A stretch of DNA of 64,000 bases from Nematostella vectensis. Taxonomy: Eukaryota; Cnidaria; Anthozoa; Actiniaria; Edwardsiidae. Below are positions 60,201-64,000 of this stretch, piece by piece; position 1 is the first letter of the stretch, and each line of letters opens with the position of its first letter. The DNA is taken from NCBI RefSeq assembly GCF_932526225.1, contig NC_064036.1, positions 5,835,519 to 5,899,518 on the forward strand, in the 5' to 3' direction. A program made the position numbers and the translations under genes. Under the pieces are notes generated by a model that saw nothing but the letters and a program-made list of their open reading frames with translations, made no database searches and was not told the origin of the DNA.

Positions 60201-60383
60201 ACGGAGCCTTTGGAGGTGCACCTTGCAGTAGGTGTCCATGCACCTCTGGCCACACGTGTTTGCATGGCCGACCTTTAGCCACCTGCAGTAATCTTTTCCG
60301 CACTTCATCCTTCGAATGCTATGCACATGTGCATATACATATATACTACAGGACAGACGGGGGTCTAATTGCAAGGTTCCCAC
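57300..60383 (-). pseudogene. Divergent family-B-like DNA polymerase gene, fragmented
   Basis: The minus strand carries successive frames that look like pieces of one large protein: a Cys-rich module (60383-60159; KCGKDYCRWLKVGHANTCG), then 59648-59178, 59254-59060, 58997-58287, 58393-57728 and 57770 to about 57300. Motifs recalling family B polymerases are a motif A-like HIDMRAAYL, seen just after 58300, and a motif C-like VCTDAIY near 57540, where canonical enzymes have DTDS. A CHNNHAW motif lies near 58700. At least four frame changes and a run of 13 C at about 58977 interrupt it, so it cannot make the enzyme. In relatives such a polymerase would replicate the element's DNA, possibly by protein priming. 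The gene converges with the plus-strand genes. The family call rests on motifs only. Confidence 0.5.
59646..60058 (-). repeat. 62-72-bp tandem repeat in the polymerase upstream segment
   Basis: About six units share tgtttgggtatgccttgtgc followed by cacccagtctctaattgccc; the tails differ (gtatcacagccggcggg or gtatcgcgggctgcgacgtc), giving two lengths. The array begins at the ATG of the frame at 59648-59178 and separates it from the Cys-rich module. Confidence 0.88.
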
Positions 60384-60403
60384 TCCTTTCTATGAAAGGC
60401 CCC

Positions 60404-60625
60404 AGTCCCGCCGTAGATTAATGATTGCTAACCATTGCTAATTATTCGTCTACGCTAAGTGGTCCCGACGTAGATTAATGATTGCTAATTATTAATCTAC
60501 GCGAAGTGGTCCCGGCGTAGATTGATAATTGCTAATTATTGCTAATTGTTTATCTACGCGAAGTGGTCCCGGCGTAGATTGATAATTGCTAATTATTGCT
60601 AATTGTTTATCTACGCGAAACGCGT
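60404..60625. repeat. Array of 60-70-bp units built on palindromes
   Basis: Three to four units each contain cgtagatt(a/g)at(a/g)attgc, taattatt or taattgttt, and (a/t)atctacg, so every unit can fold on itself; units are joined by cgaagtggtcccgg. The array lies at the right border of the GC-rich core, where a virus-like terminus or origin would be expected. Confidence 0.8.
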
Positions 60626-60639
60626 TTCGGTGTCTATGA

Positions 60640-61229
60640 AATCCCAAAGTCCCCCCCCAAATTCTTTCAGTCCATTTCCCCAAGTGATCCACAAACATTT
60701 CAAGAGCCTGAAACTGTTTGAGTGACAGGATCGTTTTTCCATCAAGAACTTTTTCGGAAGATTTTACAAGGGCCATTCCTATAGTCTTATTACAAGCCAG
60801 GATGACAGATACTCTCCTGGCCTTTTTTGCAATGATTTTAAATCTTATTATGTTTTTTTAGACAGCCAAGAGGTCAGTCAAAAGAAAGTCAAATTTGAAC
60901 AAATTAAGATACCACAAGTATGTATTACTGTAAGTATTCATAACAAATTATAAGTTAAATAAGTAAGTATCAATTTTCGAATTAAGCTTATATGGAAAAA
61001 GAATTTACAAAAAAGACACAAATGTAATTCATATTGAGGTTGCATTTTATGTTAGTATACTTTTACATGACTATTTTTTACAACTTCTTACCAGATCAGG
61101 GCAAGTTGAGTCGAGGGCAGGTCATGAGTGTTGATATTTCATGCGTATCATGACTAAATTCTTTCTTATACAAACACAATTACTTACAGTTTTGAAGAGC
61201 TGGTTTAATATAAATGTCAAACAAAAAAC
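60640..61229. other. AT-rich right margin of the element
   Basis: A minus-strand frame reads from about 60850 to 60650 (segment VKSSEKVLDGKTILSLKQFQ) and is interrupted at the border of the GC-rich core. It might be part of a transposase split by insertion of the virus-like unit. I do not recognise it. Confidence 0.35.
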
Positions 61230-61717
61230 AAGACATAAACTTCCGTATGTTACTTCTTACACTATTGTTAGTTAACTAGCAGTATCAAACACCTGATGAA
61301 TGATAACATTGCCTCTCAGTGAGAGAATATCAGGATCGAAACAAATGATCACTTATTTCCGAATTTATTGCTTTGCAAGAGCAAAAAAAATGTCCTCGTA
61401 ACAACGTTTGAGTCCACTTATGAAGAAATAAATAGTCCAAGGCTAGTAACAGAATGTTTCTCTCTCTGCGACAAAAAGGATTCAGAAATAAGAAGGCATA
61501 TGACGACGTAGGAAGACTTTGAAAAGCAAGCGTCGTTTTCCCCCTTCTCGACCACCATTTTGGATTCCTTGAGACAAAGTCAATTTTTCCGCCCTGTCGT
61601 CTGATTGGCTAATCCGTGCGTCTTAAAATAGCCTGATCCTAGGAAAGGCCGTGACACTTATATTATTATTATTTTATTATTATAATACAGATGATTGCCC
61701 CTACTTATGAGCCCCTG
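61230..61717 (-). repeat. Right terminal inverted repeat
   Basis: Inverse of 53252-53730, from gacataaacttccgtatg to cttatgagcccctg. Confidence 0.88.
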
Positions 61718-61724
61718 GCAATAG

Positions 61725-64000
61725 TTAAATCGTTAAAATCGGATGATTTCTATCGATTGTATTTAAAAATAAAAAAATCGACCGCACTTCTAAAAATGTT
61801 AAGATTTTTTTATCGATTTCTCATAAAATAAAGTGAAATAAAAAAATTTAGACATCATGCGGTGTTTTTATATCCTTTCCAGTCCCCCTCTCCTCTTTTC
61901 TATTTTTGTCAAAATTCAAGACGGCGGCTACAAATCGCTCGAGGCTGGTTTTTCGCGATAATAATAACTCTTCAATTTCCTCATCCTCTACGGTGTGGCT
62001 GAGGCGGTCCGCTCGTTCCCGCCGTTTGGAACATTTTTTTTTTTTTGGTTTGGATCGTACCAAGACGTAGGGGCCTAAAGTGGTGTGGTGGTGAGGTGGG
62101 TGTGATCATATGGTATGGTGATGTTGGAGGGTGATTGTGAAGGATGGCTAGTATGGTAATGTAGAGTGGAGATCAGGAGATGGTAGTAATGTAATTACGG
62201 TGAAAAGGTGGATAGGTTAGACTAGTAGGTAGTGGAGGGTGGTGAAAAGATAAAGTGGGACTATAGAATAGGTTGTGGTAGTGTGTGGTGGGTAGGTGAA
62301 GAAGAAGAAAAAAAAATATGGTGTGGTATGGAGATGGCTAATGGCTGTGTTGGTGGGGAAAAAATTGGTACGGTGTATAGGTAAGAGTGGTGGTGAGGGG
62401 GATGTGGAGTAGATAAGACTTATAATTTAGCGTGATGGGTCTGTGTGTGTTAAAATGGTAGTGGTGCGGAGGTCGATTTAAAATTTGTGAGGTTATGGTG
62501 TAAATGTGGGTGACAATACATCGTTATGAGAGAGTGAGTGAGTGTGGTATTGTAGTATATAGGAAGGCGGTGATAGAAGATGAAGATAGGTTGAGATAAG
62601 TAGGTGGAGAGGTGGTTGTGTAGCGAATGGTGAAACTTAGTTTATGTTTGTGAAGTTGCGGTGTGAAAGAAGGGGAAGGGGTGATAGGGTTATCAGGTTA
62701 TGTTCGGGTGGTTAAGATTATGGATTATGAGACAACGAGTTAAGGTTGTTATAAGAGATGGGGTTGATAAAAGAACGACATGAGAGTTATGAATAAAGGG
62801 TTTTTTTGTTGAGTGGAGAAGGTAGTTAGTAAATATGGTATTATGTGGAGATTGAAACAGTTAAAATCGGTAACTTGTGGCGAGTGTTGTGTAGCGGATG
62901 TGAAGAGGTGATGGTGGCATTAGTGAAATCTGATGAGGGGGGATAATGCGAGTGTGAACAGAATGATGAGTAGGGGTATTGTGACTATAGTGTGTAGTGT
63001 TTTTGAGAAAGTGTGTTGTGTGTAGGGTAGTTAAGTAATATGTAGGATAAGAGAAAGAAAAGTGTTTAGATTGTAGAGAGGAAATGGTGAGCGGTAATGG
63101 AGAGGGTGGGGTATGTGTGGAGGTATGTATCTAATGAAGTATGTAAGTGGTATGATTGACAGGTGAAATTAAATAATAATAGAGATTGGATGAGTGTTGC
63201 GAAAACGCCGAGAAAAAATATGAAATACTGTAGCGGTGAAAGGGGGTATTGCGGACAATGGAAAATGATGCTAGTAAAACGGCGAGAAGAAGATGAAGTA
63301 GGGGCGCGGGAGGCGACAAAGGGAGCGCGGTGAGAGTGGAGATGACGCTGAAACGTTAACCAGACAGGAAGGATAGTTTACCCAGATGAAGCGATAATCG
63401 GTGGTAAGAGATAATGGGAAAAGGCAAAGGCATGAAGAAGACAACCGGCATGTATATGCAAAATAAACATAACAAAATAAACCAATAAGACAAAAGTGTG
63501 TAGGTCATTTCAAAGAGCTCTGCGAAATGTAGAACTAAAGGCATATAACGCCAACCAAGACTTCTCACCAGGGGGCGAGGTCTATTGGTTGGTCATATAC
63601 GAACCTGGAGAATAAAGCGGGGAGACTTAGGGGAAAGCTAGGGGGGAAAAGCGGCGATGATGGTGGGAGTAAAAAGGGGAAAAAAACTAGGGAGACGATT
63701 CGTATATGAAGCGTGTTTCGAATGATAAGGCCCCATTTCGCCCCCTCTTCTTCTTCATCCGAGCTACTGAGCGGTGATTCCTGCAGTGCTGCCTTGCGCT
63801 TTCTTGAAGCGTTGCTGCCCTGGGTAGTTGGCGAGTGGGCACTAATGAAAGAGGCCAAGGTATCTGCCATGGTGGCCATGTTCTTATTAATATTGTTCAA
63901 GGTACGGAGTACCTCGTGGCTTTCGCCATCTCCCCGGTGGGGTTCGGTTTGCATCGTTGATGCCTATGTAGGTCCGATGGACCACTAACCTCATCGTCGA
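61725..64000. other. Right end of the window, no firm gene
   Basis: A 71-codon minus-strand frame at 62063-61848 starts basic (RSKPKKKKCSKRRERAD). Another at 63954-63565 has a helical start (LNNINKNMATMADTLASF) and an NLS-like and acidic stretch (SRKRKAALQESPLSSSDEEEE), which recalls the first ORF of some retroelements. Neither is recognised, and neither has visible partner exons. Confidence 0.35.
62070..63070 (+). repeat. C-depleted, G/T/A-rich low-complexity tract
   Basis: The plus strand is made almost only of G, T and A, with recurring ggtggtg, gtggta, gtgtggt and tgaggtg motifs. In the lines starting 62221 and 62761 I count two C each in 60 bases. No clear period exists, so it may be a heavily mutated simple repeat. 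Confidence 0.8.

Larger units (their letters stand above)
53252..61717. mobile_element. 8.47 kb element with long terminal inverted repeats and a 7-bp target duplication
   Basis: It begins caggggctcataagtagggg and ends with its inverse, flanked on both sides by gcaatag (53245-53251 and 61718-61724). The inverted repeats are about 480 bp (53252-53730 and 61230-61717) and diverge by scattered substitutions. Inside lie AT-rich margins and a GC-rich virus-like core (about 54550-60640). CAGGGG ends and a 7-bp (possibly 8) duplication fit hAT- or P-like DNA transposons better than Polintons (6-bp duplication). The alternative, that the whole unit is one virus-like element with long repeats, cannot be excluded. 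Confidence 0.85.

Overview
This is nuclear DNA from an intron-rich animal, most likely an early-branching one such as an anthozoan cnidarian (sea anemone or coral). That is an inference from AT-rich sequence, 10-15-exon housekeeping genes, single-exon class A GPCRs, abundant minisatellites and MITEs, and a decayed virus-like mobile element. No species marker was seen.

Layout. 173-10003 (+): the 3' half of a small coiled-coil gene, with a single-exon GPCR nested in one intron (501-1745) and a 3 kb, 42-bp minisatellite in another. 10.6-12.3 kb: foldback and MITE-like elements. 12400-13791 (+): SDHAF2, the succinate dehydrogenase flavinylation factor. 16072-28176 (-): WDR33, a core subunit of the mRNA cleavage/polyadenylation machinery (14 exons, 925 codons by my joining). 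29704-30754 (+): a melatonin-receptor-like GPCR pseudogene with a stop codon and a frameshift. 31793-40094 (-): LSG1, the circularly permuted GTPase of 60S maturation (15 exons, 645 codons), with a U12-type AT-AC intron. 41580-44028 (+): a protein with an N-terminal WW domain and about 13 C2H2 zinc fingers. 44478-52450 (-): an outer dynein arm docking protein of the ODAD1/CCDC63 family (15 exons, 556 codons). 52982-53043 (+): the probable first exon of an unidentified gene divergent from it.

53252-61717 is an 8.47 kb element with roughly 480-bp terminal inverted repeats and a 7-bp target duplication. Its centre (about 54550-60640) is GC-rich and carries decayed virus-like genes: the C-terminal part of an FtsK/HerA-type packaging ATPase, several small structural-type proteins, and, on the opposite strand, a fragmented family-B-like DNA polymerase with a Cys-rich module. 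61725-64000 holds no clear gene and includes about 1 kb of strongly C-depleted sequence.

The most striking pattern is that tandem duplications sit on exon-intron junctions. At least five, probably six, splice sites in three genes are copied between 2 and about 70 times, so introns carry arrays of decoy donors or acceptors. The host genes do not form one pathway; they cover mitochondrial assembly, mRNA 3' processing, ribosome export, transcription and cilia. Exon coordinates come from hand-joining splice sites while keeping the reading frame, and may be off by a base or two.
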